Origin: Streptomyces sp. NBC_01276
GTDB lineage: Bacteria; Actinomycetota; Actinomycetes; Streptomycetales; Streptomycetaceae
DNA length: 64,000 nucleotides
Direction of reading: 5' to 3'
Assembly: GCF_041435355.1 (NCBI RefSeq)
Contig: NZ_CP108442.1
Coordinates: forward strand, 6,508,501 to 6,572,500
Part shown: in pieces, positions 43,946 to 51,795 of the stretch
Numbering within the stretch: position 1 is the stretch's first letter
Layout of the letters: every line of letters begins with the position of its first letter
The notes under the pieces: model-generated
The model's input: the letters and a program-made list of their open reading frames with translations, nothing else
Database searches by the model: none
Told to the model about the DNA's origin: nothing
Program-made: the position numbers and the translations under genes

Positions 43946-44770
43946 TTACCGCCGGGGCCCGGTGGCGACGGGCGCCACCGGGGCCGAGCCGGGGACGGGC
44001 TGGGTGGTGAGGGCGGTGCGCCGGCTGCGTACGGCGGTCGCCCGGGATCGGGCCAGGCGCGCGGTGTGTTCCTTCGCGAGGTAGTCGCCTTGGCGGCCAC
44101 CGGGCTTCTGGGTGACGAGGCCGCTGTGCGGGACGTCGTACTCGGCCCGTGCAACGGGCGCCGGATCGACCAGTGCGGTGACGAACGCGGCGGCAAGGTG
44201 CGGGGCGTTGCCGAGGTGGGCTTCCCACACCGTTTCCTGCCCGCCGAGGCCGTCGGGGAGCAGGGCGCAGGCGATGAAGCCGGTGTTCCAGCTGATCTTC
44301 CTGTCCCAGCGGCGGAGTTGCAGGATGCCGTCGGGATGTTCGGCGAGCTCGTGGCCGCGCTCGTTCTGGGTGTAGCTCCAGCCCGCCTTCGTGACGATGG
44401 ACCACACATCGGGGGCGGTCTCGGGCGCTGGGGCGAGGAGGGCGTCGGTGAATCCGGCGAGGATCTCCACCGGGGTGTTCCCGCCGAACTCGGCGTACCA
44501 GCTCTCGGTGTCGCTGGTACAGCTGATCCGCCACCACTTGGAGTACGACTCGTTCTCCGGCTCCAGGGCCAGGGCGTAGCGCTGGTCGGGGCTGGCCAGG
44601 ATCACGTGCGGGTAGTCCGGGTCGGAGTGATTGGACCATCCCGCTGCACGCAGGGCCTGGGTGATATGGCGGGGGTCGCCGCGACCCGCGAGGTGCCGGG
44701 GGCTGGTCTCGAACCAGATCCGGCTGTGCGGTTCGTCGGCGCGCGTGTGGATGAAAGGCCGCTGGCTCAG
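43946..44770 (-). CDS. DUF317 protein, probable CTG start overlapping a stop (CTGA)
   Basis: A 274-residue DUF317 protein (FETSPRHLAGRGDPRHITQA, YSKWWRISCTSDTESWYAEF, AAFVTALVDPAPVARAEYDV). CTG 44770 sits seven bases after AGGAG and shares bases with the TGA of the upstream gene, exactly like ATGA couplings elsewhere in the operon. An ATG at 44839 is inside the upstream gene and would add family-unlike residues. Paralogue of the 43079 and 45150 genes. Confidence 0.72.
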   Translation of the reverse strand: MSQRPFIHTRADEPHSRIWFETSPRHLAGRGDPRHITQALRAAGWSNHSDPDYPHVILASPDQRYALALEPENESYSKWWRISCTSDTESWYAEFGGNTPVEILAGFTDALLAPAPETAPDVWSIVTKAGWSYTQNERGHELAEHPDGILQLRRWDRKISWNTGFIACALLPDGLGGQETVWEAHLGNAPHLAAAFVTALVDPAPVARAEYDVPHSGLVTQKPGGRQGDYLAKEHTARLARSRATAVRSRRTALTTQPVPGSAPVAPVATGPRR

Positions 44771-45114
44771 GACGTCGCTCCTGGCGTGTCGTCGATGACT
44801 TGGTCCAGGCGGCGGACCTCCCAGTGCAGCGAGTGCCACTGCATGATCTCGGTGGCCGCTTCACGGAGGGTGGCGACCACCGAACTGACGTCGCCGGTGT
44901 ACGGGTCGGCGTCGGTGGCGATGGCTCGGGCGGATGCGCGCAGGACGTCGGACAGGAGCATCGGGATGCCGTCGTCCTCGTCGACGAGCGGTATCAGCAG
45001 CGTCAGGACCTCGTCGGTGGGCGGCTCGGCCCGCAGGTGGTCCCGCAGCTCCAGGAGGATGTCGACGACTTGGTCGATCTTCTCCGGAAGGGGGCCATTG
45101 GAGAGTGCGGTCAT
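44767..45114 (-). CDS. Small helical protein paired with a DUF317 gene
   Basis: A 115-residue acidic protein from ATG 45114 (GAGGA upstream): EKIDQVVDILLELRDHLRAE, LLSDVLRASARAIATDADPY, REAATEIMQWHSLHWEVRRL. All-helical, no membrane span. Its stop overlaps the next CTG start. Resembles the 124-residue protein at 45983 in size and position, so these may be cognate partners of DUF317 proteins. Confidence 0.65.
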   Translation of the reverse strand: MTALSNGPLPEKIDQVVDILLELRDHLRAEPPTDEVLTLLIPLVDEDDGIPMLLSDVLRASARAIATDADPYTGDVSSVVATLREAATEIMQWHSLHWEVRRLDQVIDDTPGATS

Positions 45115-45149
45115 GGGGTTCCTCGGTGGTCGTGGTGTGGGCCGGAGGG

Positions 45150-45986
45150 TCAGCGGCGGGCCTTGGCGCCGCCTGTCGTGTGGGGGCTGGAGGGGGTGCG
45201 CTGACGGGGGCGGGTAGAGCTCCAGGAGTTGCGGGCCCAGGTGGCGGCGCGGGCGGCGGTGACCCGGGCCTGCTGCCAGGCACCGAGTTCGGAGGGGCGT
45301 ACGGACACCGAGGTGGTGCGGATCCACTTTGTGGCCGGGACGTCGCCTCGTGCGCGCAGCACCGCAGTGGGGTCCGAGAGCGCGGCCGAGAACTCCTGGA
45401 CCAGGTGCAGTGGTGTCGTGGAGGTGAAGACGGCGTCCCAGGCGCGGCCGTGCTCGGTGCGGGCCCCGGCCCACCAGTGCCCCTGGCTGAGTCCGTCCTG
45501 GTGGTATTGCAGCCAGGCGTTGCGGTCCGGGGCCACCGCGACGAAGTGCACGAGCTTCTGCTCGGGGTCCTGCTGCTTCTCCTCGACACGGGAGGTCTCC
45601 CACCCGTTCTGTTCCAGCGGGGCCCACACGTTCGGGGCATGGGCGGAGCGCGGTTTGGTCAGGGTGTCGGTGAACCCGGCGACGATCTCGATCGGTACGG
45701 CTGTGGTGAACGTGGCGTGCCAGGCCGGCTGCTGCCCGATGGGCTGTCCGGAGACGGTCCAGCCGCCGGGCATCGCCGTGGGGTCGAAGCCAACCTGTAC
45801 GGAGCCGTCGGGGCTGTCGAAGACGATCGGGCCGCCCGTGCGGGAGATGTCTTTCCAGCCGGAGGCGCGCAGGTACTCGGCGACGAAGCGGAGGTCACCT
45901 CCGCCGCCGAGGTAGCGGGGCTCGACCAGATAGTGCTGCTGGGGCTGGTCGGCGGTCGGCCCCCAGCCTGTCCAGGTCTTCTTCAC
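45150..45986 (-). CDS. DUF317 protein
   Basis: A 278-residue DUF317 protein from GTG 45986, which has AGGAGG upstream and overlaps the previous stop (GTGA). Family marks: HYLVEPRYLGGGGDLRFVAE, YLRASGWKDIS, GWTVSGQPIGQQPAWHATFT and, in the second half, GHWWAGARTEHGRAWDAVFT. The C-terminal 45 residues are basic and probably disordered. Function unknown. Confidence 0.75.
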   Translation of the reverse strand: MKKTWTGWGPTADQPQQHYLVEPRYLGGGGDLRFVAEYLRASGWKDISRTGGPIVFDSPDGSVQVGFDPTAMPGGWTVSGQPIGQQPAWHATFTTAVPIEIVAGFTDTLTKPRSAHAPNVWAPLEQNGWETSRVEEKQQDPEQKLVHFVAVAPDRNAWLQYHQDGLSQGHWWAGARTEHGRAWDAVFTSTTPLHLVQEFSAALSDPTAVLRARGDVPATKWIRTTSVSVRPSELGAWQQARVTAARAATWARNSWSSTRPRQRTPSSPHTTGGAKARR

Positions 45987-46357
45987 CGGTGCCTCCTGGC
46001 GACGAGAGCCGAGGCCGCGGCCGGGAGCGGGGTGGTTGCCGGGGCCTGAGCGAGTCGGCGGAGGTCTTCCGCGTGGTCGTTGAGGTCGAGGCCGATGTCG
46101 TGGAGCTCGTTCGCGGCCCGGCCGAGGGCGAGCCATGCCTCGGGCGGCAGTACTCCTGCGGTCGCCCGGTCCTGGGCGAAGCGCGAACCGGTGACCATCA
46201 AGTTGGTCAACTGTCCGAGGATGCCGTCCTCGTGGTCAAGGACCTGGCTGAGGGTCCGGGCGGCCTGGCGGGGCGGAGCCGTGGCCAAGTGTTCGTTGAG
46301 CAAGGCGATCTGCTGCGCGATGTGCCGGGTCAGGACGTCAGGGGCGTGGACGGTCAT
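45983..46357 (-). CDS. Small helical protein paired with a DUF317 gene
   Basis: A 124-residue helical protein from ATG 46357 (AGGAGGAGC upstream): APDVLTRHIAQQIALLNEHL, EDGILGQLTNLMVTGSRFAQ, GRAANELHDIGLDLNDHAED. The EDGILxxLTxL stretch recurs in the 500-residue protein at 49263 (HDGILAALTKVLHTAADFLQ) and, more loosely, at 47851 (TEGLLSHLVQTL), so this is a shared helical motif of the element. Function unknown. Confidence 0.65.
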   Translation of the reverse strand: MTVHAPDVLTRHIAQQIALLNEHLATAPPRQAARTLSQVLDHEDGILGQLTNLMVTGSRFAQDRATAGVLPPEAWLALGRAANELHDIGLDLNDHAEDLRRLAQAPATTPLPAAASALVARRHR

Positions 46358-46575
46358 GCTCCTCCTGGCCTCTCGGCCTTGGTGCCTGTACGCCGGGACT
46401 CGTCCAGCACCCCGAACGGGGCGGTGGCGAGCGGGTTGTGCCGGCCGACTGAGGCAGCGGTCACTGCGCGGAGATAGCGCCGCAGAAGGAAGACGGCCAG
46501 GCGCGGGCGGCGGGTGGGGGAGATCGGGGGCAGGTTGGTGGGGTTCTGCTGGATCGTGGTGCTCCGTGTGGTGTG

Positions 46576-46610
46576 GCCGCCCCGGCCCGGATGGGATGGG
46601 CCGGGGCGGC
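46576..46610 (-). terminator. 13-bp GC hairpin
   Basis: GCCGCCCCGGCCC (46576-46588) pairs perfectly with GGGCCGGGGCGGC (46598-46610) around a nine-base loop, 13 bases after the stop of the gene at 46624. No U-tract, as is common in Streptomyces. It divides the operon, so the genes from 46357 leftward probably have their own promoter in 46358-46575. Confidence 0.7.
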
Positions 46611-46623
46611 ATGGGGGTAGTGG

Positions 46624-47034
46624 TTAGCGAGACCGCGGAGGGGATCGGGGCGGTGCCGGGGGAGCAGCAGCGGGAGCCTGGGCACCCGCGGTCCTGGCCT
46701 GCTCGTGGCGGTGGGCGGCCATCGTCTGAGCCCAGGCGGTCACGTCGTACACGTCCGGGTCGATGTTGACCTTGTAGTCGGCGATGAGTAGGGGCAGGGC
46801 CGCGCGGGTGGCGAGCTGCTTCTGGGCCTGTTCGCTCAGGCCGTCGGGGGTTTCGTGCCAGACGTAGACGGGGCCGGAGGTCGCCTCCGTGTGGCGTTCA
46901 AGGCCGGCGCTGTCGAGGAGGGCCAGGAGTTCTTCGGGTGCGTTGCTGCGGCTGACGATGTGGACGCTGCCGGGGGTGTGGGCCCGTCGGTAGATCTCGA
47001 CGTCGGTGCCGGCTTCATCGGCCAGATTTCCCAC
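46624..47034 (-). CDS. Small protein consisting mainly of the recurring module
   Basis: A 136-residue protein; GTG 47034 is favoured by GAGGAG eight bases upstream. Residues 8-90 (VEIYRRAHTPGSVHIVSRSN, APEELLALLDSAGLERH, then a VYVWHETP strand, AQKQLATRAALPLLIADYKV) match the module described in the findings: a helix ending in AG(L/F), a Tyr/Pro strand, a second long helix and a final V-x-(L/I)DP strand. Function unknown. Confidence 0.65.
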   Translation of the reverse strand: MGNLADEAGTDVEIYRRAHTPGSVHIVSRSNAPEELLALLDSAGLERHTEATSGPVYVWHETPDGLSEQAQKQLATRAALPLLIADYKVNIDPDVYDVTAWAQTMAAHRHEQARTAGAQAPAAAPPAPPRSPPRSR

Positions 47035-47062
47035 GGGGGATCTCCTCACGGTGGTGGGTGGA

Positions 47063-47821
47063 TCAGCGGGTCGCAGCAGCGACCGCCGGGGCGGGCGGGC
47101 GAGTGGGCAGTGCCGTGGGAGCGGGGGCCGGTCGGGCTGGGCGCATGGTGACGCCGACGCCGATACGGGCCAGCTGCTGGGAGACAGCCTGGACGCGGGC
47201 GATCTGCTCGCGGTCGCCGTACGACGCCGGCAGCAGGAACTGCCGGTGGTAGGGGTGGTACTGGAATCCGGCGCCGTACAGGACCGCGGTTGCCTCGCGC
47301 ACTCCGGTGACGGCGCCGACGGCCCCGTCCGGGTGCCAGGCCATGCTCACCGCCCCGGTGATCAGCACCGGTTCGGGTCGGCGGGGCGCGGGGTGGGCGG
47401 TGTTGTGCCGGACCTGGCACAGCGCACTCTCGTAGCGGGGGAGCAGCCTGCGGGTGACCTGGGCGGCGGCGCGGGCCGGGTTGGCGGGGATGGTGATGCC
47501 ATTGGGTTCGTCCACCTGGTGGAAGGCGTCGTGATGGGCGTCTGGTTCCAGTGCGCCGATCATGAACTGGTGCCGGTATCGGGGGCGGTCGAAGAGCAGC
47601 AGGCGTGCTCCGTCGGTTCGGGTGAGCACGGCCTGGTGGCCAAGGACGAAGTTGGAGGTGGCGTAGCCGACGGCTCCCATGTCCCACACCGTCGACGTGG
47701 TGGCGATTTGGCCGTGGTAGACGGCGTGGCGGGTGTAGGTGCTGGTCCAGGTATCGGGCAGGCGGGCGGCGAGGCCGTCTGCGAAGGCCGCAAGGTCGCT
47801 TCGATGGTGTCGTGGAGGCAT
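47063..47821 (-). CDS. Paralogue of the 48489 protein, C-terminal recurring module
   Basis: A 252-residue protein sharing motifs with the gene at 48489: TVWDMGAVGYATSNFVLGHQ, LLLFDRPRYRHQFMIGALEP, NGITIPANPARAAAQVTRRL, LPRYESALCQVRHN. Its C-terminal third (VREATAVLYGAGFQYHPYHR ... RVQAVSQQLARIGVGVTM) is the recurring module. ATG 47821; ribosome-binding site weak. Soluble, no catalytic motif. Confidence 0.68.
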   Translation of the reverse strand: MPPRHHRSDLAAFADGLAARLPDTWTSTYTRHAVYHGQIATTSTVWDMGAVGYATSNFVLGHQAVLTRTDGARLLLFDRPRYRHQFMIGALEPDAHHDAFHQVDEPNGITIPANPARAAAQVTRRLLPRYESALCQVRHNTAHPAPRRPEPVLITGAVSMAWHPDGAVGAVTGVREATAVLYGAGFQYHPYHRQFLLPASYGDREQIARVQAVSQQLARIGVGVTMRPARPAPAPTALPTRPPAPAVAAATR

Positions 47822-47850
47822 GGTCGTTTCGGGGGTGGAGTGCGGCGGGT

Positions 47851-48492
47851 TCAGCGTCCCCGGGCGGGTGGCGACGCCGCTGGGCCTGGAGGTGCAGGTG
47901 GTTGCTGGGCGGCCGGTTTGGCGGCAGCGGCCTGATTGCGGATGTGCCGGATCTCGTCGCCGCCGCGCGAGAGCACGCTGGTGGTGTCCATCAGCCGCAT
48001 CGCGAGGTCGTCCTTGGACAGTGCGCCCTCGGTGCGCTGGCTCCAGGTGGCCCAGGTCGTGATCAGGGTCTGCACCAAGTGGGACAGCAGGCCCTCGGTG
48101 GGCGCGGCCACTTCGGCGAGGATCTCGGCGACCTGCTTGTCGTCGGTGGCCTTGCTGGCCTGCTCGGTGAGCTGGTCCAGGTAGCGGTGGGCCGCTGCCC
48201 GGTCGCCGTCGGGGGTGGCGAGCGTGTTCAGGGAGGGATCCAGGTAGACGCTGAACCCTGAGAGCAGGAGGGCCTGGGCCGCGGCGGTCGCGTAGTGGCG
48301 CTGCTGTTCGACGGGCATGTCGTGCGGCTGGCGGAGGTAGTGGACGCTGCCGTCGCGGAAACGTCCGACGGTCTCCAGGATGCCCGCGGCTTCCGGTGTG
48401 CATCTGCTGGTCACCACCAGCTGGGTGCGAGGGTCGCGGGTGATGGTGACGTAGTCAAGGACGAGGAAGTCGGGCTCTCCGCCGTCCTTCAC
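47851..48492 (-). CDS. Protein with N-terminal recurring module and helical tail
   Basis: A 213-residue protein; GTG 48492 overlaps the upstream stop (GTGA). Residues 10-90 (FLVLDYVTITRDPRTQLVVT ... HYATAAAQALLLSGFSVYLD then P) are the recurring module. Residues 100-190 are helical and include TEGLLSHLVQTLITTWATW, related to the EDGIL/HDGIL helices of 45983 and 49263. Function unknown. Confidence 0.65.
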   Translation of the reverse strand: MKDGGEPDFLVLDYVTITRDPRTQLVVTSRCTPEAAGILETVGRFRDGSVHYLRQPHDMPVEQQRHYATAAAQALLLSGFSVYLDPSLNTLATPDGDRAAAHRYLDQLTEQASKATDDKQVAEILAEVAAPTEGLLSHLVQTLITTWATWSQRTEGALSKDDLAMRLMDTTSVLSRGGDEIRHIRNQAAAAKPAAQQPPAPPGPAASPPARGR

Positions 48493-49238
48493 CGGGAGCG
48501 CACCGTGTTCGCCCCGGCCGGGCGCGGGGCGGGCAGCGGCCGCGTTGCCGGCGTGCCCCGGTGTGGCGCGTTGCGCAGGGTCACACCGATGTTCAGGGCC
48601 CCGAGAGCGGTGCCGGCCGCCCGCACGCACCGTGCCTGGTGAGCGGTGTCGTCGCCGGAGGCGACGTACGTTTGCTGGCCGGGGTCGTGGACGAACCCGT
48701 GGGCGGTCAGGACCTCGGCCACCTCTGCCTGGTCGGTGGTGGCGGTGAGGTCGCCGGATTCCGTCCAGTTCAGCACCAGGGTGTCGGGCTGGGCGGAGGA
48801 GCGGTTCAGTGCCAGGGCGTTGTCCTGGACCTGGGCCAGAGCGGTCTCGTAGCGGGGCAGGAGCTGGGTGGCGATGGCGTCGGCGGCCTGCTCGGGGTCG
48901 GCGGTGATCGTGATTCCGTCCGGCTCCGGCACCCCGCGAAACGCCTCCGCGTGGGTGTCGGCGGGGGCCATGGCGGCTACGAGGAACTCGTCCTCGTAGC
49001 GGGGGTGGTCCATGAGGAACAGGCGCCGGCCGTCCTCGCTGGTGAGGATGACGTCCTGCTTCAGGGGGTGCTGGGCGAGGGCGTCGGCGACACGGTTCAT
49101 GTCCCAGACGTCGGCGGTGAGGAAGAACTGGTCGTCGTGGGCGGTGTGCTGGCGCAGTTCCCTGGTCCAGGTACCGGGCAGGAGCTGGGTGAGGATGGCG
49201 GCGAAGGAGTCGAGCTCTTCGGGATCGTGGTCGGGCAT
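48489..49238 (-). CDS. Paralogue of the 47063 protein, C-terminal recurring module
   Basis: A 249-residue protein: LLPGTWTRELRQHTAHDDQF, TADVWDMNRVADALAQHPLK, LFLMDHPRYEDEFLVAAMAP, DGITITADPEQAADAIATQL, LPRYETALAQVQDN. This is a clear duplicate of the 47063 gene and of the middle of the 54335 protein. Residues about 170-235 form the recurring module (AEVAEVLTAHGFVHDPGQQT ... GTALGALNIGVTL). Function unknown. Confidence 0.7.
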   Translation of the reverse strand: MPDHDPEELDSFAAILTQLLPGTWTRELRQHTAHDDQFFLTADVWDMNRVADALAQHPLKQDVILTSEDGRRLFLMDHPRYEDEFLVAAMAPADTHAEAFRGVPEPDGITITADPEQAADAIATQLLPRYETALAQVQDNALALNRSSAQPDTLVLNWTESGDLTATTDQAEVAEVLTAHGFVHDPGQQTYVASGDDTAHQARCVRAAGTALGALNIGVTLRNAPHRGTPATRPLPAPRPAGANTVRSR

Positions 49239-49262
49239 GGGTTCCTCGGGCGGGATCGGGCG

Positions 49263-50765
49263 TCAGCGGCGGCGGCTGGCCGGGGCGGGCGGAGCGGCGG
49301 CCGGTGCGCTGGGCGTGGTGGGGATACGGGCGGGCGCGGGACAGGGGCAGGAAGCCGACTTCTCGCGCTCGTCACCGGCGACTTCCTGCGGGCAGGGTGC
49401 TCGGTGGGGGTGTAATGCTTGCCGGTCGGCGAGATCGTTTCGGACGTGCCGCAGGTCGGAGGCGAGGACGTGGAGCCGCTCGTCGGCCAGGTGGCGCAGC
49501 CGGGCGGCCGTGTGCGGGTCCGCGGGGTGTCCGAGGTCCTGCAGGAAGTCGGCCGCGGTGTGCAGGACTTTGGTGAGGGCCGCCAGGATCCCGTCGTGGG
49601 TGGCGGTCAGCTCCGTGAGGGTGTCGGCAACCTCTTCGGTGCTCTCGGCTTCCCGGATCCGGACCGCGAGGTGTCGGACCTGGTCGCCGAGGGTGAGGTA
49701 ATGCGGTTCGCGTCGCTCGGTGGCGAAGACGGGGTCGGTGTCGGTGTCGTAGCCGACGGTTTGAAGGCGGGCCACGGCTCGGGTGGCGAGGCGGATTTCC
49801 TCGTCCTGGTCGAGGCCGGTGGGCAGGCGGTGGTAGGTCTCGTGGCGGCGGACCACGGGGACGAACCCGGTGCGCTCAAGGAGGCTGTGGGCTTCCGGAT
49901 CGCCTCCACGGGCGAGGACTTCACCGGAGTGCGGATCGCGCCGGATGGTCAGGACACGTTGGGCAAGGGCCAAGAAGAGAATGCTTTCTGCAAGGGAGAG
50001 GCGGGTCAGCGGCCCCGGGGGGGAACGGGGCGCCGGGAAGCCGGCGGGGAGACGCGGGGAAGGGCTTGCGAGCGGGGCGCCGAGATGCTGACCTGCCCTC
50101 TCCATGAGGCGGCGCGCGACGGCCAGATGCCGGTGCGCCTCGTCGGACAGGTGCGCCGCGATGCTGGGGTCGAGCCGCTCGGTGGTGGGCCGCGTAGCGG
50201 TCAGCATGTTGGCTTTGAAGGGGCTGACGTGGTGCTCTCGGGGGGAGAGCAGTCCGAGGTCTGCTTCGATACGCCGGCATTCCGCGGCCAGGACGTGATG
50301 TACTTGCCTGGGCACGACTGCCGGGTTGCCGTCCTCGCGGATCAGGTTGGCGAGCAGGTCGAGGCGGTGGGGCTCGTCTCGAACGGCGATCCACCGGCCG
50401 GATTCCCGGTCGCCGGGCGGCGCGATTCCGGCGACGCGCGCGAGCCGGTAGCCGACCTCGGACCATTCGGCGGGAGTGAGCTCCCGGTCCTTGGGGTGCA
50501 GGCGGACGCTCACATGGAAGATGACGCGGGGGTCGCCCTGGTAGGTGGCGGGGAACGGATGCTGCCTGTGCGGGTCGTCGATGTGCTGGGCCCACTCGGC
50601 CGAGGTCCAGATCCGGTCCTCGTCGGTGAAGTAGTCGAGGTAGTGCCAGTGGGCGACGATCGTGCCCTCGGTGGTCAGCCCCTCCTGGCCGCTGACGGGC
50701 CGGCCCAGCGCTTCGGCGAGCCCGTCCACGCAGGACGTGCTCGGCTCGTGCACCGTGGGGATCAT
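49263..50765 (-). CDS. Relaxase-like/mobilisation protein lacking the histidine triad
   Basis: A 500-residue protein from ATG 50765 (ATGA overlap). Residues about 75-190 (RVIFHVSVRLHPKDRELTPA, EWSEVGYRLARVAGI, RWIAVRDEPHRLDLLANLIR, EDGNPAVV then QVHHVLAAECRRIEADLGL) follow the pattern of actinobacterial relaxase/mobilisation nucleases, which normally carry H-x-H in the strand before R-x-DG; here that strand is PHRLDLLANL, so metal binding looks lost. The rest is helical (HDGILAALTKVLHTAADFLQ). Possibly a degenerate relaxase or DNA-processing accessory. Confidence 0.55.
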   Translation of the reverse strand: MIPTVHEPSTSCVDGLAEALGRPVSGQEGLTTEGTIVAHWHYLDYFTDEDRIWTSAEWAQHIDDPHRQHPFPATYQGDPRVIFHVSVRLHPKDRELTPAEWSEVGYRLARVAGIAPPGDRESGRWIAVRDEPHRLDLLANLIREDGNPAVVPRQVHHVLAAECRRIEADLGLLSPREHHVSPFKANMLTATRPTTERLDPSIAAHLSDEAHRHLAVARRLMERAGQHLGAPLASPSPRLPAGFPAPRSPPGPLTRLSLAESILFLALAQRVLTIRRDPHSGEVLARGGDPEAHSLLERTGFVPVVRRHETYHRLPTGLDQDEEIRLATRAVARLQTVGYDTDTDPVFATERREPHYLTLGDQVRHLAVRIREAESTEEVADTLTELTATHDGILAALTKVLHTAADFLQDLGHPADPHTAARLRHLADERLHVLASDLRHVRNDLADRQALHPHRAPCPQEVAGDEREKSASCPCPAPARIPTTPSAPAAAPPAPASRRR

Positions 50766-51181
50766 CGGATGCCGGCCCGGCCGTCGGCGACGTGGACGAG
50801 CTGGTTCAGCTCGGTGATCGAGTACCAGCCCACGTCGACGGGCTCGCTGCCGGGGAACTTCGGCACCAGGTAGTCCTGCAGGGCCCGCTGGTAGATCAGG
50901 CAGTCGGGGCAGTGCGCGGAGAGGTGGACGAGGTAGCGGGGGTGTCCGGTGATGAAGCTGCGGGCGCCTCCCTCCGGGTTCCGCAGGCGCCACCCGTCCT
51001 CGTTCGTCGGGGTGTGCCAGGACGGGGTGACCACCGTCATCGCGTCGCCCCACAGAATGCCGTCGTCCACACCCTTGATGACCACGATCCGGTCGCCGGG
51101 GGCGAAGTGCTCGTGGGTGATGTCCCGCTCGGGGGTGATGGCATCGGCGGGTATAAACGCGGCGCGGCTGGTGTCGGGCAC
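50762..51181 (-). CDS. Hypothetical protein
   Basis: A 139-residue protein, ATG 51181, coupled to the relaxase-like gene. It has a beta-rich first half (FAPGDRIVVIKGVDDGILWG, AMTVVTPSWHTPTNEDGWRL) and a CPDC pair (HLSAHCPDCLIYQRALQDYL) that could bind metal, though only two Cys are close together. No recognised family. Confidence 0.6.
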   Translation of the reverse strand: MPDTSRAAFIPADAITPERDITHEHFAPGDRIVVIKGVDDGILWGDAMTVVTPSWHTPTNEDGWRLRNPEGGARSFITGHPRYLVHLSAHCPDCLIYQRALQDYLVPKFPGSEPVDVGWYSITELNQLVHVADGRAGIR

Positions 51182-51246
51182 GGCAGAAGTCCTTCCACGA
51201 AGGTGCCGCAGGAGCGGCTGGTGAACTTCTTCAATGGTCTGGAGAA

Positions 51247-51271
51247 TCCCCGGTTTGGCTGACCGGGGATC
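51247..51271 (-). terminator. 25-bp hairpin element, copy 2
   Basis: Same 25 bases as 26834-26858: TCCCCGGT, loop, ACCGGGGA. It starts 27 bases after the stop of the MFS-fusion gene and lies about 65 bases upstream of the next leftward start, so it can act as a terminator or as a leader element of the gene at 50762. An adjacent TATATA-containing stretch (51278-51284) is a possible -10. Confidence 0.6.
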
Positions 51272-51297
51272 GTCGGCTATATATGGCCCCGCCCCGG

Positions 51298-51795
51298 CTA
51301 CCGGAACGGGTTTTCCGTCCCCCGGTCATCGGCCGTGGCCGCGTCCAGCAGCTCTGGAAGGTCCGTTCCCTCGGCATCGCGCTGGTCGATCCACCAGCCG
51401 GCCCGGGTGACCGTACGGATCCTCTCCTCCAGAGCGGACCAGTCCGCCTCGTCCCAGGAGCCTTCGGCGACGAGGGCGGTGTATGCGGTGGTCACCAGCT
51501 GATAGCGGGAACGCTCGCCCCAGGCCAGAGCCCGCTCCGGGCCCTCCAGCGACGGCATGTCGAACTGCTCCGCCCAAGCGAGCGCAGCCTGCTGCTCCTC
51601 GGCGCGCTTGGCGGCGAGCCATTCCTCCTTGGCGGCGGTGTCGGAGTCGCGGGCGGCCTTCCAGCAGTCGGTGCAGTCCCGCTCGCCGAGCCAGCGGGCG
51701 AATCCGGCCCGTTTGTCGGCGGGACGGTCCGACAGGTTCCGGGTGATTTCGTGTCCACAGCTGTGGACGATCTTCCATTCGGTTCGTACGGCCAT
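51298..51795 (-). CDS. Nested zinc-binding-type small protein (internal start)
   Basis: Alternative product of the same frame from ATG 51795, six bases after GAAGGAGA. It is 165 residues: Cys-rich N-terminus (HSCGHEITRN, ERDCTDCWKA) then a helical Trp/Ala/Glu-rich body (AALAWAEQFDMPSLEGPERA, DEADWSALEERIRTVTRAGW). The strong internal ribosome-binding site suggests this was an independent gene whose upstream neighbour lost its stop codon. Confidence 0.6.
   Translation of the reverse strand: MAVRTEWKIVHSCGHEITRNLSDRPADKRAGFARWLGERDCTDCWKAARDSDTAAKEEWLAAKRAEEQQAALAWAEQFDMPSLEGPERALAWGERSRYQLVTTAYTALVAEGSWDEADWSALEERIRTVTRAGWWIDQRDAEGTDLPELLDAATADDRGTENPFR

Noticed and set aside
42398..45217. 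939-codon rightward frame across several DUF317 genes
   Set aside because: Spans several oppositely oriented real genes; length is due to high GC.
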